A stretch of DNA of 32,878 nucleotides, from positions 1 through 32,878 of the forward strand of contig JAKAZA010000028.1 of assembly GCA_021816155.1 (NCBI GenBank), written 5' to 3'. The notes beneath the pieces were generated by a model, which was not told the origin of the DNA, did not search any database, and saw nothing but the letters and a program-made list of their open reading frames with translations. The stretch is from Pseudomonadota bacterium. GTDB taxonomy: Bacteria > Pseudomonadota > Alphaproteobacteria > Caulobacterales > Caulobacteraceae. The position numbers and the translations under genes were made by a program. Positions 24,165-32,878 of this stretch are shown piece by piece (positions within the stretch are counted from its first letter, which is position 1; the number at the start of each line of letters is the position of its first letter).

Positions 24165-24569
24165 CTAGAACTTGAACGAGGTCTGCAGCCGCACCCGCGG
24201 CACGGGCCCGGGATTGTCGAACTGGTGATTGTCGGGCGACAGCTCCGGGCCGAGCGCGACGCCGACGCCAGCGCGCAAATTTGGAGCGACGCGATAGTTA
24301 ACCCCGAGGCGCGTGTCGCTCCACTGCATTTCCCGGTTCGACGGCGTGGTGACGTCCAGGTCGAGACCCCAGTGGCCGGTGCGGCTGTCCCAGGTCAGCG
24401 TGCGGTGCGGCGGCTGCGGCCCCATCTGGTTGGGCTGCGGCGTGAAATCGTTTTCCTGGTTGAAGAGATCGGCGGCGGTGGCGCCGGCAGCGAGCGCTGA
24501 CGACGCGACGCTCGCTGCGGCCAATGCCGCAACACCCATCGTCATCAGCCTGTTCGGCCGCGCCTTCAC
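24165..24569 (-). CDS. NtrZ-like periplasmic protein
   Basis: A 134-residue exported protein. Sec signal peptide KARPNRLMTMGVAALAAASV... is cut near AGATAAD. The mature part has a proline-rich start, then LTWDSRTGHWGLDLDV, MQWSDTRLGVNYRVAPNLRAGVGVALG and a C-terminal VRLQTSFKF. This beta-rich pattern ending in phenylalanine matches my memory of NtrZ, the periplasmic inhibitor of the NtrY kinase in Caulobacter. The final Phe and beta strands could also suggest a fragment of an outer-membrane beta protein. Start: GTG at 24569 has GGAAGGGG 9 nt upstream; an ATG at 24593 (eight residues longer) lacks a ribosome-binding site. No ntrY/ntrX genes are in the window. Confidence 0.6.
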   Translation of the reverse strand: MKARPNRLMTMGVAALAAASVASSALAAGATAADLFNQENDFTPQPNQMGPQPPHRTLTWDSRTGHWGLDLDVTTPSNREMQWSDTRLGVNYRVAPNLRAGVGVALGPELSPDNHQFDNPGPVPRVRLQTSFKF

Positions 24570-24729
24570 GTCTGAACGCCCCTTCCAACGCATGGCGCAT
24601 GCTACGCCCGCATTTTGGAAGTTTGATTAAGGTCCCGGCAAATTCGGCGTCAACCTGCCCTTCCGTCGCAGGGCCAATTCGGCGCGCGAAGTGCAAAATG
24701 CTGTGTCCGCATCGCCACGCGATTCCTGT

Positions 24730-24756
24730 TTGGCGCAGCTTTGCGGATGTTATAGA
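24730..24756 (+). promoter_or_regulatory. candidate promoter upstream of the DUF3576 gene
   Basis: TTGGCG (24730-24735) and TATAGA (24751-24756) have a 15-nt spacer, about 70 nt before the DUF3576 start. It lies in a locally AT-richer stretch. The spacing is short for sigma-70 but acceptable for the Caulobacter housekeeping sigma. It would drive DUF3576 and possibly leuS-lptE-holA. Confidence 0.3.
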
Positions 24757-24827
24757 CGCGAACCAGGGTGCGGGAGGCGCGGGCGGGCGCCCCGAAGGAA
24801 CCGCCAGACCATCGGAGTAGAGACTAT

Positions 24828-25286
24828 ATGGGTTTCCAGATCGGCTCCGTGGCCCGCGCCGCGTTGATCGGCGCGGCCGCGCTTGGCCTTTCCGGCCTCG
24901 CCGCCTGCGGTGGGGCCGCCGGCATGCACCACCAGGCGCGCGCGACCGTTCCGCCCAACGCGATCGGTGTGAACGCCTACCTGTGGCGCGCCACTCTCGA
25001 CACGCTCTCGTTCATGCCGCTGGCTTCGGCCGACCCCTACGGCGGCGTGATCATCACCGACTGGTACGTGAACCCCGAGAAGCCGGACGAGCGGTTCAAG
25101 TGCACCGTCTACATCCTCGACACGCGCCTGCGCGGCGACGCGCTGAAGGTCACCGTGTTCAAGGAGGTCAGCAACGGCGCCGGCGGCTGGATCCCCTCGG
25201 AGCCGGCCCAGCAGACCTCTATCGACGTCGAGAACGCGATCCTGACGCGGGCGAGGCAGCTGCGGCTTTCGAACCTGAACGGCTAG
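24828..25286 (+). CDS. DUF3576 domain lipoprotein
   Basis: A 152-residue lipoprotein: signal peptide with lipobox LAAC and lipidated Cys27. The mature domain includes GVNAYLWRATLDTLSFMPLA, DPYGGVIITDWYVNP, DERFKCTVYILDTRLRGDALKVTVFKE (about residues 88-114) and a C-terminal AILTRARQLRLSNLNG. These are typical of DUF3576, an alphaproteobacterial envelope family with no established function. The position just upstream of leuS-lptE-holA is conserved from memory in Caulobacterales, and an outer-membrane link to LptE is possible. The start at 24828 begins the signal peptide; GGAG is 11 nt upstream. Confidence 0.9.
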   Translation: MGFQIGSVARAALIGAAALGLSGLAACGGAAGMHHQARATVPPNAIGVNAYLWRATLDTLSFMPLASADPYGGVIITDWYVNPEKPDERFKCTVYILDTRLRGDALKVTVFKEVSNGAGGWIPSEPAQQTSIDVENAILTRARQLRLSNLNG

Positions 25287-25594
25287 ACCGGCCGCAGACC
25301 GCGGGCGAGCGCCAGGATTGCAGCCGCAACGCCGGGCGGTCCGCTCACCGGCGCGACTTCCTGGCCTGTTCCCGCAGAGCGAGCGTCGCAATGGGAAGCC
25401 TCGTTGCCGCCATGCCGGCGATGGCGTACATTTTCCGCATGCAACGGTCAGCGCCCCGCCTGATCCCGACGCCGCTCGGGCTTAGCCGCCCCCGGGCGTA
25501 GCAGCCGCGCGGGCCTTCCGCGCCGGTGCCGGCTCGGGGGCTTCTCTCGTCTTCCCCCTGGACCTCTGGGCCTTCGCGAAGGAATAAGGCCGCC
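25287..25594. other. 308-nt gap before leuS, no gene called
   Basis: The only notable open frame is a 36-codon one (25391-25501) without a ribosome-binding site or Leu codon run, so it is not convincing as a leader peptide. A perfect 12-bp palindrome, CCTTCGCGAAGG, lies at 25571-25582 and abuts the leuS ribosome-binding region. No clear promoter or terminator was seen. Confidence 0.4.
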
Positions 25595-28150
25595 ATGCCG
25601 CGCTACAATCCACGAGAGGTCGAGCCCAGGTGGCGTGAAGCCTGGGCCCGGGCCGACGTCTTCCGGGCGGAAAACGTCTCGGACAAGCCCAAGTACTACG
25701 TGATGGAGATGTTCCCCTATCCGTCCGGGAAGCTGCACGTGGGGCACACGCGCAACTACGCGATGGGCGACGTCGTGGCGCGCTTCAAGCGGGCCCAGGG
25801 CTTCAACGTGCTGCACCCGATGGGCTGGGACGCGTTCGGCCTGCCGGCGGAGAACGCCGCCGCCGAGCGAGGCGTCGACCCCGCCGCCTGGACACAGGAC
25901 AACATCGACACGATGCGCGCCGAGCTTCAGCGGCTGGGCCTGTCGCTCGACTGGTCGCGCGAGGTCGCCACCTGCGACCCGGCCTATTACGGCAAGCAGC
26001 AGGCCTGGTTCCTGCGCCTGTGGAAGAAGGGACTGGTCTACCGCAAGGAAGGCCTCGTCAACTGGGATCCGGTCGACATGACCGTGCTCGCCAACGAGCA
26101 GGTGATCGACGGCCGCGGCTGGCGCTCCGGCGCGGTGGTCGAGCGGCGCAAACTGACCCAGTGGTTCATGCGCATCACGGACTACGCCGACGAGCTGCTC
26201 GAGAGCCTGAAGACCCTCGACCGCTGGCCGGACAAGGTGAAGCTGATGCAGGAGAACTGGATCGGCAAGTCGCGCGGCCTGCGCCTCACCTTCCCGTCTG
26301 CGGGCGACGCCGCCCTGGGCTTCGAGGACGGGATAACGGTCTACACCACGCGGCCGGACACGCTGTTCGGCGCGAGCTTCATCGCCCTCTCGCCGGACCA
26401 TCCGCTGACGGAGATCCTCGCGGCTCGGGACGGGCGCGTGGCGGATTTCGTGGCGCGGTGCCGCAAGGGCGGCGTGTCGGAAGCCGAGATCGAGACGGCG
26501 GAGAAGCTGGGCTTCGACACCGGCCTCTCGGTCGAGCACCCGTTCGACCGCACGTGGACCCTTCCGGTGTGGATCGCCAATTTCGTGCTGATGGACTACG
26601 GCACGGGGGCCATCTTCGGCTGCCCGGCGCACGACCAGCGCGACCTCGACTTCGCCCGCAAGTACGGCCTGCCGGTGAAGCCGGTGGTGCTGCCGCCTGA
26701 CGCGGACCCGGCGACGTTCCGCGTGGGCGCGGAGGCCTACGTCGAAGGCGGACGCATCTACAATTCGCGCTTCATGGACGGCCTCGAAGTCGAGGCCGCC
26801 AAGGCCGCGGCGATCGATAAGGCGGAGGGCCTCGGCCTCGGTGAGGGCGCCACGGTCTACCGGCTGCGCGACTGGGGCATCGCCCGGCAGCGCGGCTGGG
26901 GCTGCCCGATCCCGGTGACGCATTGCGCGAAATGCGGCGTGGTCGCCGTGCCGGAGAAGGATCTGCCGGTGAAGCTGCCCGAGGGCATGGACTTCAGCCG
27001 GCCCGGTAACGCGCTGGAACGTCACCCTACGTGGAAAGAGACGCGATGCCCGGAGTGCGGGGGGCCGGCGACCCGCGAGACCGACACGCTGGACACGTTC
27101 GTCGATTCCTCCTGGTATTTCGACCGCTACATCAATCCGCAGGCGGACGAGCCCATCGACAAGGAGGCGGCCGACTACTGGCTGCCGGTCGACCAGTACA
27201 TCGGCGGAATCGAGCACGCGGTGCTGCACCTGCTCTATGCGCGCTTCATCACCAAGGCGCTGCGCGACGAGGGGATGCTGTCGGCGGACGAGCCGTTCGC
27301 GGGCCTCTTCACGCAGGGCATGGTCACGCACGAGACCTACCGCCGTCAGAGCGGCGAGTGGCTCGAGCCTGGCGAGGTGGAGATCAGCTCGGAGGGCGGT
27401 CATCGCCGCGCGCGGCTCAGGGCGACCGGCGAGGCGGTGGTGATCGGCGATGTCGAGAAGATGTCGAAGTCCAAGCGCAACGTGGTCTCGCCGGCCGACA
27501 TGGCGGACACCTACGGCGTCGACGCGGCGCGCCTCTGCGTGCTCTCGGATTCGCCGCCGGAGCGCGACGTGCAATGGACGGCGGCGGGCGTCGAGGGAGC
27601 GTGGCGGCTGGTGCAGCGGGTCTGGGCGGAATACGACGCCGAGCCGGTGATCGAGCCGCTGGACGTCAAACGCGAGCTGGAGCTGCGGCGGGCGACGCAC
27701 CGCGCGATCAAAGCGGTCACCGACGCGATCGAGGGCTGGCGTTTCAACAGCGCCATCGCCCGGCTCCACGAGTTCGTCGGCGTGCTGCGGCGCTTCCCCG
27801 AGGGCGGCCTGGCCCGCCGCGAAGCGCTGTCGGCGCTGGCGAGGCTGGTTTCGCCGTTCGCCCCGCATCTGGCCGAGGAGTGCTGGGCGCGGCTCGGCGA
27901 GCCGGGACTTTGCGCGACGGCCGAGTGGCCGCAGTATGATGCGAAGCTGGCCGAGGACGAGGAGCGCGTGCTGCCGGTGCAGGTCAACGGCAAGCGCCGC
28001 GGCGAGATCCGCGCCGCCGCCGGCGCCTCGGAGGCCGAAGTGGAGAAGATCGTCATGGGCGATCCCGAGATCGCGCGCCGCCTCGAGGGCCTTCAGGTGC
28101 GCAAGGTGATCGTGGTCAAGGACCGCATCGTCAACATCGTCGCCGCATGA
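25595..28150 (+). CDS. leuS: leucyl-tRNA synthetase
   Basis: An 851-residue class I aminoacyl-tRNA synthetase charging tRNA-Leu. The HIGH motif appears as HVGH in [14 protein letters not shown] (about residues 47-60). The CP1 editing domain follows, with TTRPDTLFG (threonine-rich editing site) and the Asp-containing segment [13 protein letters not shown]. Zinc-ribbon-like cysteines are in HCAKCG and CPECGG. KMSKS is intact in EKMSKSKRN (about residue 623), then the anticodon-binding domain and the small C-terminal domain ([11 protein letters not shown]...). The start at 25595 ([13 protein letters not shown]) is the usual family start, with AAGG 6 nt upstream. lptE overlaps its stop by 4 nt. 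Confidence 0.97.
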   Translation: MPRYNPREVEPRWREAWARADVFRAENVSDKPKYYVMEMFPYPSGKLHVGHTRNYAMGDVVARFKRAQGFNVLHPMGWDAFGLPAENAAAERGVDPAAWTQDNIDTMRAELQRLGLSLDWSREVATCDPAYYGKQQAWFLRLWKKGLVYRKEGLVNWDPVDMTVLANEQVIDGRGWRSGAVVERRKLTQWFMRITDYADELLESLKTLDRWPDKVKLMQENWIGKSRGLRLTFPSAGDAALGFEDGITVYTTRPDTLFGASFIALSPDHPLTEILAARDGRVADFVARCRKGGVSEAEIETAEKLGFDTGLSVEHPFDRTWTLPVWIANFVLMDYGTGAIFGCPAHDQRDLDFARKYGLPVKPVVLPPDADPATFRVGAEAYVEGGRIYNSRFMDGLEVEAAKAAAIDKAEGLGLGEGATVYRLRDWGIARQRGWGCPIPVTHCAKCGVVAVPEKDLPVKLPEGMDFSRPGNALERHPTWKETRCPECGGPATRETDTLDTFVDSSWYFDRYINPQADEPIDKEAADYWLPVDQYIGGIEHAVLHLLYARFITKALRDEGMLSADEPFAGLFTQGMVTHETYRRQSGEWLEPGEVEISSEGGHRRARLRATGEAVVIGDVEKMSKSKRNVVSPADMADTYGVDAARLCVLSDSPPERDVQWTAAGVEGAWRLVQRVWAEYDAEPVIEPLDVKRELELRRATHRAIKAVTDAIEGWRFNSAIARLHEFVGVLRRFPEGGLARREALSALARLVSPFAPHLAEECWARLGEPGLCATAEWPQYDAKLAEDEERVLPVQVNGKRRGEIRAAAGASEAEVEKIVMGDPEIARRLEGLQVRKVIVVKDRIVNIVAA

Positions 28151-28656
28151 CCCCGCGTCTCCCATCGCGGCTTCGTCCAGGCGCCCTGGTCGCGCTGGTG
28201 GCCTTGGGCGGCTGCGGATTCACGCCGCTCTACGACGCGCCGGGCGTCACCGGCGGCCTCAGCCACATCGAGGTCGTCGCGCCGCGGCAGGACCGCGTTG
28301 GCTACGTGCTGAGCGAGGACCTCAACGACGACTTCGCCCACGCCACCGGTTCGGCGCCGCGGTACCGGCTCGACATGAGGGTGGGGGAGACGCGCGTCGC
28401 GCACGGCCTCACCGCCAACGCGACCGCCCAGCGGTACGAAGAAGACGTGCGGGTCGACTACACGCTGACCGACATCGCCACGGGCAAGGTGGTCCACACG
28501 GGCTGGGTGGTCAGCAACCTCAGCTACGATTCGACCAACCAGCCCTATGCCGGGATCGCGGCGCGCACCGACACGCAGAACCGGCTTGCATCCGACGCCG
28601 CGCAGAAGATCCAGCTACAGGTGGCGGCGTGGATGGCCGCTCACGGGGGCGGCTGA
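28147..28656 (+). CDS. lptE: LPS assembly lipoprotein LptE
   Basis: A 169-residue outer-membrane lipoprotein that plugs LptD and delivers LPS to the surface. Signal peptide with lipobox LGGC and lipidated Cys23, followed by GFTPLYD, the hallmark LptE start. The rest is a small alpha/beta domain ([53 protein letters not shown]). The ATG at 28147 overlaps the leuS stop (ATGA), and its stop overlaps the holA start by 1 nt (TGATG). The leuS-lptE-holA order is conserved widely in proteobacteria, which supports the call despite the low conservation typical of LptE. Confidence 0.9.
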   Translation: MTPRLPSRLRPGALVALVALGGCGFTPLYDAPGVTGGLSHIEVVAPRQDRVGYVLSEDLNDDFAHATGSAPRYRLDMRVGETRVAHGLTANATAQRYEEDVRVDYTLTDIATGKVVHTGWVVSNLSYDSTNQPYAGIAARTDTQNRLASDAAQKIQLQVAAWMAAHGGG

Positions 28657-29708
28657 TGTTGCTGAACCGCCGCCAGGACGCCGAACAGTTCCTGGGCGCG
28701 CCCAGGCCCGGCGTCCGCGCGGCGCTGATCTTCGGCCGCGACCTCGGCGTGGTGCGCGAGCGCGCCCAGCACCTGGCCGAGAAGGTGGCCGAGCGCCCGG
28801 ACGACCCGTTCGACGTGGCGCTCGTCAGCGACGGCGATATCGACGACGACCCGGCCAGGCTCACCGACGAGCTGATGGCCTATTCGCTGATGGGCGGGCG
28901 GCGCCTCGTGCGCCTGCGCCTGTCCGCGGAGCGCGCTGGCCCCGACCGCGTCGCGGCCGCGGCGCTCGAGCGGCACGCGGGCGGCGAGTTCAATCCCGAG
29001 GCCTTCTTCCTGATCGAAGCAGGCAATCTCGACCGCAACTCCGCGCTTCGTCGCGCCGCCGAGAAGCACGCGGCCGCCGTGGCCATCCCCTGCTACGAGG
29101 ACGAGGTCGGCGACCTCGCCCGCCTCACCCGCGAGGCGCTGGCCAAGGACAAGCTGAGCCTCACCAGCGAGGCGCTCGACATCTTCGTGCGCCGTCTTCC
29201 CCATGAGCGCGGCGTCGCCCGCCGCGAGATCGAGCGGCTGGCGCTTTACCTCGGCCCCGGCTCCGACGCGGTGGGAGCGGCCCAGGATCTGGCCGACTTC
29301 CTGGGCGTGGAACCCGAGGCCTCGCTGGCCGACGCCGCTCAGGACGCCTTCGGGGGCCGGCTCGCCGCCGCGCAGAGCGGGCTGCGCCGCGCCGCGCAGG
29401 AGGGCGAAGGCGGTCCGGCGGCCGTTCGCGCGATGAGCGCGCACCTCGGGCGGCTGCGGCGCACCGCCACGCTGCGCGCCGCCGGCGCCGAGCTCGCCGA
29501 GGCGGCCAAGGCCTCGGGCGTGTTCTGGAAGAACGAGCGCGAGTTCCTGCGCCAGGCGCGCGCCTGGGACCCGCAACAGATCGCCGAACTTACGCCGGAT
29601 CTGCTCGCGGCCGACCGCGCCTGCAAGCAGACCGGCTCGCCCGACCAGCTGATCGCCGAGCGCCTCGCGCTCGCCATCGCCACCAGGGCCCGCCGGCTCG
29701 GCTTGTGA
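28656..29708 (+). CDS. holA: DNA polymerase III delta subunit
   Basis: A 350-residue clamp-loader subunit that opens the beta clamp. The N-terminal domain begins ALIFGRDLGVVRERAQHLA and has DELMAYSLMGGRRLVRLR, typical of delta with a degenerate AAA+ core. Middle segments FFLIEAGNLDRNSALRRAAEK and CYEDEVGDLARLTREAL, then PHERGVARREIERLALYLG, match the family. The C-terminal helical domain has AMSAHLGRLRR and a late lysine/Asp-rich segment. The ATG at 28656 follows a G-rich stretch and overlaps the lptE stop; a longer upstream start would lie inside lptE. Confidence 0.92.
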   Translation: MLLNRRQDAEQFLGAPRPGVRAALIFGRDLGVVRERAQHLAEKVAERPDDPFDVALVSDGDIDDDPARLTDELMAYSLMGGRRLVRLRLSAERAGPDRVAAAALERHAGGEFNPEAFFLIEAGNLDRNSALRRAAEKHAAAVAIPCYEDEVGDLARLTREALAKDKLSLTSEALDIFVRRLPHERGVARREIERLALYLGPGSDAVGAAQDLADFLGVEPEASLADAAQDAFGGRLAAAQSGLRRAAQEGEGGPAAVRAMSAHLGRLRRTATLRAAGAELAEAAKASGVFWKNEREFLRQARAWDPQQIAELTPDLLAADRACKQTGSPDQLIAERLALAIATRARRLGL

Positions 29709-29718
29709 CACACGCGCC

Positions 29719-30474
29719 ATGACTGCTTCCATCCTCGCCATCCACGCCCATCCCGACGACATCGAACTCCTGGGCGCAGGGACGCTTGCGCTCCTGGCCG
29801 CCGCCGGATGCCGGATCGTCATCGCTACCGTTACTGCGGGAGACTGCGGTTCGGCCGCGGCGGGCCCCGAGGAGACGGCGCGCACCCGGCGGGCGGAAGC
29901 GGCCAGGGCGGCCGCGATGATCGGCGCCGACTACCACTGCATCGGCCTGCCGGACCTCGGCGTGTTCAACGACGACGCCTCGCGTCGCCGCGTGACCGAG
30001 GCGGTGCGGCTCGCAAGGCCCGATATCGTGCTCACGGCCTCGCCCGCCGACTACCATCCGGACCACGAAGCGACGAGCGTGCTGGCGCGCGACGCCTGCT
30101 TCGCCGCCTCCGCGCCCAACTACCGGACCGGCGAGGCGCCGCCGCTGCCTGCGATCCCCCACCTCTACTTCATGGATCCGGTCGGCGGCCGCGACCGCGA
30201 GGGCCATCCGGTGAAGCCCGACTTCGGCGTCGACGTCGCCGCGACCTTCGAGACGAAATGCGCCATGCAGAGCTGCCACGAGAGCCAGAAGGACTGGCTC
30301 TTCAAGCAGCACGGCATCGCCGACCATCTGGGTGCGACGGTGGCGTGGTCGCGCCGCCGCGGCCGCGATCTCGGCGTCGAGTACGGCGAAGGCTTCCGGC
30401 AGTACCGGAACACCCCCTATCCGACGAGCCCGCGCCTGCAGGAACTGCTGGGTGCGGCGCTCAGGACGCCTTAG
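29719..30474 (+). CDS. PIG-L family deacetylase (LmbE-like)
   Basis: A 251-residue zinc-dependent N-deacetylase-type protein. The motif HAHPDDIELLGAG (about residues 9-21) provides a zinc His and catalytic Asp; DYHPDHEATS near residue 112 supplies the second metal site. ARTRRAEAARAAAMIGADYHCIGLPD is the usual helix-strand after the first motif (about residues 54-79). No signal peptide is present. Family members act on GlcNAc-type sugars or mycothiol/bacillithiol-like intermediates; the substrate here cannot be told. It starts 10 nt after holA and overlaps the convergent VOC gene by 14 nt. Confidence 0.9.
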   Translation: MTASILAIHAHPDDIELLGAGTLALLAAAGCRIVIATVTAGDCGSAAAGPEETARTRRAEAARAAAMIGADYHCIGLPDLGVFNDDASRRRVTEAVRLARPDIVLTASPADYHPDHEATSVLARDACFAASAPNYRTGEAPPLPAIPHLYFMDPVGGRDREGHPVKPDFGVDVAATFETKCAMQSCHESQKDWLFKQHGIADHLGATVAWSRRRGRDLGVEYGEGFRQYRNTPYPTSPRLQELLGAALRTP

Positions 30475-30895
30475 CGGCGCGCCGCGCCCGACCGGCCCTG
30501 ACGGCGTCGGCCGGCGCCGCGGCCATCGGCGAGCGGTAGTTGAGCTCTATGTTCACGCCGTTGGGGTCGCGCAGAAAGATCTGACGGATCGGCGTGTCCG
30601 GGATGTCGACGGCGCGGTATGTCACGCCCGCCCGCTTCAGCCGGCCCACCGCATCGTCGAAATCGTCGATCGAGAAGGCGAAGTGATCGAGCGCCGCTTC
30701 CGACGACGGACGCTTGCCCTCAGGCAGCGCGACGAGGTGCACCACAGCCCCATCCCCGGCGTAGAGCCAGGCGCCGCCGAACGGAAAGTCCGGCCGATAG
30801 CCTTCGACGAGCCCGAGTACGTCGCGGAAGAAGGCGCGGGTCTCGTCCAGCCGGTCCGTGCCGATGTTGATGTGGTCGACGCCGCGAATGGCCAT
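30461..30895 (-). CDS. VOC (glyoxalase-fold) family protein
   Basis: A 144-residue vicinal-oxygen-chelate protein with two beta-alpha-beta-beta-beta units. Metal ligands are plausible at His8 (GVDHINIGT), His in ALDHFAFSI and Glu in VNIELNYRS. The helix RLDETRAFFRDVLGL and strand RQIFLRDPNGVNIEL are typical of dioxygenase or lactoylglutathione-lyase-like members; the reaction is unknown. The ATG at 30895 has GAGGAG 8 nt upstream. The last about 20 residues are Ala/Arg-rich and overlap the convergent PIG-L gene. It is 38 nt downstream of the SLC13 gene on the same strand. Confidence 0.88.
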   Translation of the reverse strand: MAIRGVDHINIGTDRLDETRAFFRDVLGLVEGYRPDFPFGGAWLYAGDGAVVHLVALPEGKRPSSEAALDHFAFSIDDFDDAVGRLKRAGVTYRAVDIPDTPIRQIFLRDPNGVNIELNYRSPMAAAPADAVRAGRARRAAKAS

Positions 30896-30933
30896 GCGGA
30901 TGCTCCTCGCCCTGCCGGAGACGAACCGCCAGT

Positions 30934-32706
30934 CTATCGCGCGGTCAGTGGCCAGACGAGCGCGATGAGCGGGGCGCCGGCGACGATGACCATCAGCGAC
31001 AGCGGCGCTCCCAGACGCGGATAGTCGCTGAACCGGTAGCCGCCCGGGCCGAGGACCATCGTGTTGCACTGGTGGCCGATCGGCGAGAGGAAGTCGCACG
31101 CGGCGCCGGTGGCGACGCCCATCAGCAGCGAGTCCGGTGAGAGCTGCAGGTGGCGCGCGATGCCGATCGCCACGGGCGCCAGCACGAGGACGGTGGGCGC
31201 GTTGTGCAGGAACGGCGCGGCCAGCATCGCCACCGCCATGATCAGCGCCAGCACCGCCAGCGGCGACGCCCCGACCAGCAGCGAAGACAGGAAGCCGGCG
31301 ATCAGATCGACTCCGCCGGTCCGCTGCAGAGCCTCCGCCACGGGCGCCAGCGCGCCGATGAGCACCAGCACCGTACCCTCCAGCGCGCCGTAGGCCTCGC
31401 GCATGGTGATTGAGCGCGTAAGCACCGTGGCGAGCGCTGCGGCGGTGAAACCGATCGCTACCGGAACGAGTTGGAAGCCGACGCTGGCCATGGCCGCCGC
31501 CAGTATCAACGCCGGCCAGACGAGCGTGTTCTGCCGGCCCAACTGGACCGACCGGTCGGCTAGCGGCAGCAGACCGAGGTCCTTCATCGCGTGGGCGAGG
31601 TCGGCCTCGACGCCGTGCAGCACCAGAATGTCTCCGCTGCGGATCGGGGCCGAGCGCAGTTGCTGACCGAGGCGTTTGCCGCTGCGCGCCACCGCCATCA
31701 GCTTGATGTTGTATCGCGCCTGCAGGTCGGCCCGACGGGCCGACCTGCCGGTCAGCGCCGAGGCGGCTTCGACCACGGCCTCGACCGAGCGGATCTCGCC
31801 GCGCCGTTGCTCAAGCGGCCGATCGGCGCGATGCGGCTTCCACTTCAGCTCGGCCATCAGCTTGTGCAGCGCGTCGGGCTCGCCCTCGAGCTGCACGACG
31901 TCACCCGGTCGAACGAGAGTGTTTCCGTGCGGGTTGGCGCGCACCGAGCCGCCCCGGACGAGGCCGACGATCTTCGCCTCGCTGGCGGCGGTCAGCTCGC
32001 GGACGCGCCTCGGCCCGCCGGTCCAGTCTTCAGGCGCCTCGGCCTCGGTCACGAACGTCTTGCCGGCCAGGGCCTCGGCGATCGAGGTCTCCGCAACGCG
32101 CTCGCTCGGCAGCAGGCGGTAGGCGAACGCGAGGAAGGCAAGGCCGAGCGCCGTCAGGCCGAGACCCACCGGCGCAAAGTCGTACATGTGGAACGGCTGC
32201 CCGAGAACCTCCTCGCGCACCTGCGAGACGAGGATGTTGGTCGACGTCCCGACAAGGGTCACCAGGCCGCCGAGCAGAGAGGCGAACGACATCGGCATCA
32301 GCAGGCGCGAGACCGAGGTCCCGGTGCGCCGGCTGAGTTGCTGGGCCACCGGCGTAAGGATGGCGATGGCGCCGACGTTCTTGGTCGCCATCGAGAGCAG
32401 CGCCGTCGAGGCGGCCATGGCCGGAACCTGCGTGCGCTCGTCCTTCAGGCGGGCCAGCAACGGCCGCATCGCCAGTTCGACGATCCCGCTGCGCTCGAAC
32501 GCGGCGCTGACCACGAGCGCGGCGGCGATGATCACCACCACGTCGCTCTTGAAGCCGTCGAACGCATCAGCGGCCGGCACGACGCCGATCAGCACGCCCA
32601 CGATCAGCGACGCGAGCGCGATCACGTCGTAGCGCAGGCGGCCCCAGACGAAGAGCGCGAGGGTGGCGATGATCAGCGCGAACGCCAATCCCTGATGCAG
32701 CGTCAT
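30934..32706 (-). CDS. SLC13 family permease with two RCK_C domains
   Basis: A 590-residue inner-membrane carrier of the DASS/SLC13 (CitT-like) type, predicted to have about 10-12 helices. The first half holds SFASLLGGLVTLVGTSTNILVS, where Ser-Asn-Thr-type motifs bind Na+ and substrate; the second half holds FLHNAPTVLVLAPVAIG and ACDFLSPIGHQCNTMVLGPGGY, the matching repeat. Between them are two cytoplasmic TrkA-C/RCK_C domains (about residues 220-295 and 305-400), for example GNTLVRPGDVVQLEGEP and APIRSGDILVLHGVE. This domain order is common in bacterial sulfate or organic-anion carriers. The ATG at 32706 has AGGAG 6 nt upstream. Whether the substrate is sulfate is not decidable, though the window does carry a sulfatase. 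Confidence 0.92.
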   Translation of the reverse strand: MTLHQGLAFALIIATLALFVWGRLRYDVIALASLIVGVLIGVVPAADAFDGFKSDVVVIIAAALVVSAAFERSGIVELAMRPLLARLKDERTQVPAMAASTALLSMATKNVGAIAILTPVAQQLSRRTGTSVSRLLMPMSFASLLGGLVTLVGTSTNILVSQVREEVLGQPFHMYDFAPVGLGLTALGLAFLAFAYRLLPSERVAETSIAEALAGKTFVTEAEAPEDWTGGPRRVRELTAASEAKIVGLVRGGSVRANPHGNTLVRPGDVVQLEGEPDALHKLMAELKWKPHRADRPLEQRRGEIRSVEAVVEAASALTGRSARRADLQARYNIKLMAVARSGKRLGQQLRSAPIRSGDILVLHGVEADLAHAMKDLGLLPLADRSVQLGRQNTLVWPALILAAAMASVGFQLVPVAIGFTAAALATVLTRSITMREAYGALEGTVLVLIGALAPVAEALQRTGGVDLIAGFLSSLLVGASPLAVLALIMAVAMLAAPFLHNAPTVLVLAPVAIGIARHLQLSPDSLLMGVATGAACDFLSPIGHQCNTMVLGPGGYRFSDYPRLGAPLSLMVIVAGAPLIALVWPLTAR

Positions 32707-32773
32707 CCAGGCTCCTGGGTCGCGAGGCCCAGGCGGTAACGGCGGAGCCGGCCGATGGCTCCGCCGCGCGGGT

Positions 32774-32878
32774 TCAGACCACCGAGCCGCCGCCGTCCAC
32801 GTGCAGCACCTGGCCGGTCGTGTAGCCGGCCTTCAGCAGGTAGAGGTAGGCCTCGGCGCACTCCGCGGGCTCGCCGAT
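32774..32878 (-). CDS. C-terminal end of an SDR family oxidoreductase (cut by window)
   Basis: The last 34 codons of a gene running in from beyond the right edge. The ending is IGEPAECAEAYLYLLKAGYT and then a short TGQVLHVDGGG tail, the typical C-terminal strand of classical SDRs (P.E.A.a..yL......TG.vl.vDGG). Nothing can be said about the cofactor or catalytic motifs because they lie outside. It lies 67 nt upstream of the SLC13 start on the same strand. Confidence 0.85.
   Translation of the reverse strand: MGEPAECAEAYLYLLKAGYTTGQVLHVDGGGSVV

Noticed and set aside
25391-25501. 36-codon ORF as a leucine leader peptide for leuS
   Set aside because: Leu codons are few and not clustered, no ribosome-binding site is present, and no competing terminator/antiterminator was found.
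25448-28165. Very long open frame antisense to leuS
   Set aside because: High-GC codon bias of leuS keeps this frame open. The translation is Arg/His/Val-rich with no domain, and leuS on the other strand is certain.

Overview
The window reads as GC-rich, densely coding alphaproteobacterial chromosome, most like Caulobacterales (Caulobacter/Phenylobacterium type). The grounds are the order DUF2794 - dnaA - rpsT and mutM / ubiE-ubiB / coaBC-dut, a GANTC (CcrM-type) site upstream of dnaA, an NtrZ-like periplasmic protein, and the block DUF3576 - leuS - lptE - holA. No rRNA, tRNA, insertion sequence, prophage or CRISPR array was seen. Taxon and most functions are inferred from protein motifs; no search was run.

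Layout. 1-5 kb: a small membrane protein, an NDUFA9-like NAD(P)-binding protein, a MaoC-like protein, a full-length DsbD, a small exported protein and DUF2794. 5-7.5 kb: a structured, terminator-ended candidate ncRNA (5107-5243, + strand), then dnaA and rpsT on the minus strand with a long dnaA leader. 7.5-11.7 kb: mutM overlapped by a TraB/GumN gene, divergent from ubiE-ubiB. 11.7-13.8 kb: three minus-strand accessory genes (a His-rich tandem-repeat secreted protein, a DUF6065-like protein, a lipoprotein with a possible BECR-type nuclease fold) lying between ubiB and coaBC-dut. 13.9-17.8 kb: coaBC-dut, an alpha/beta hydrolase, a YggS-type PLP protein and a divergent ThiE-like protein.

17.8-22.9 kb is the most accessory-looking part. 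A sulfatase without a signal peptide is divergent from an SDR closely resembling 2-keto-3-deoxy-L-fuconate dehydrogenase. Next come L-fuconate dehydratase, an unrecognised 92-residue protein and a PhyH-type Fe(II)/2OG dioxygenase; these last three are joined by 4-nt start/stop overlaps. Together they suggest cytoplasmic processing of a sulfated or otherwise modified 6-deoxy sugar; this is inference. Convergent to them are a nitronate monooxygenase-family gene and an NtrZ-like gene.

24.8-30.5 kb: DUF3576 lipoprotein, leuS, lptE and holA (tightly overlapped), then a PIG-L deacetylase. 30.5-32.9 kb: a VOC protein, an SLC13-type permease with two RCK_C domains, and the C-terminal end of an SDR cut by the window edge.
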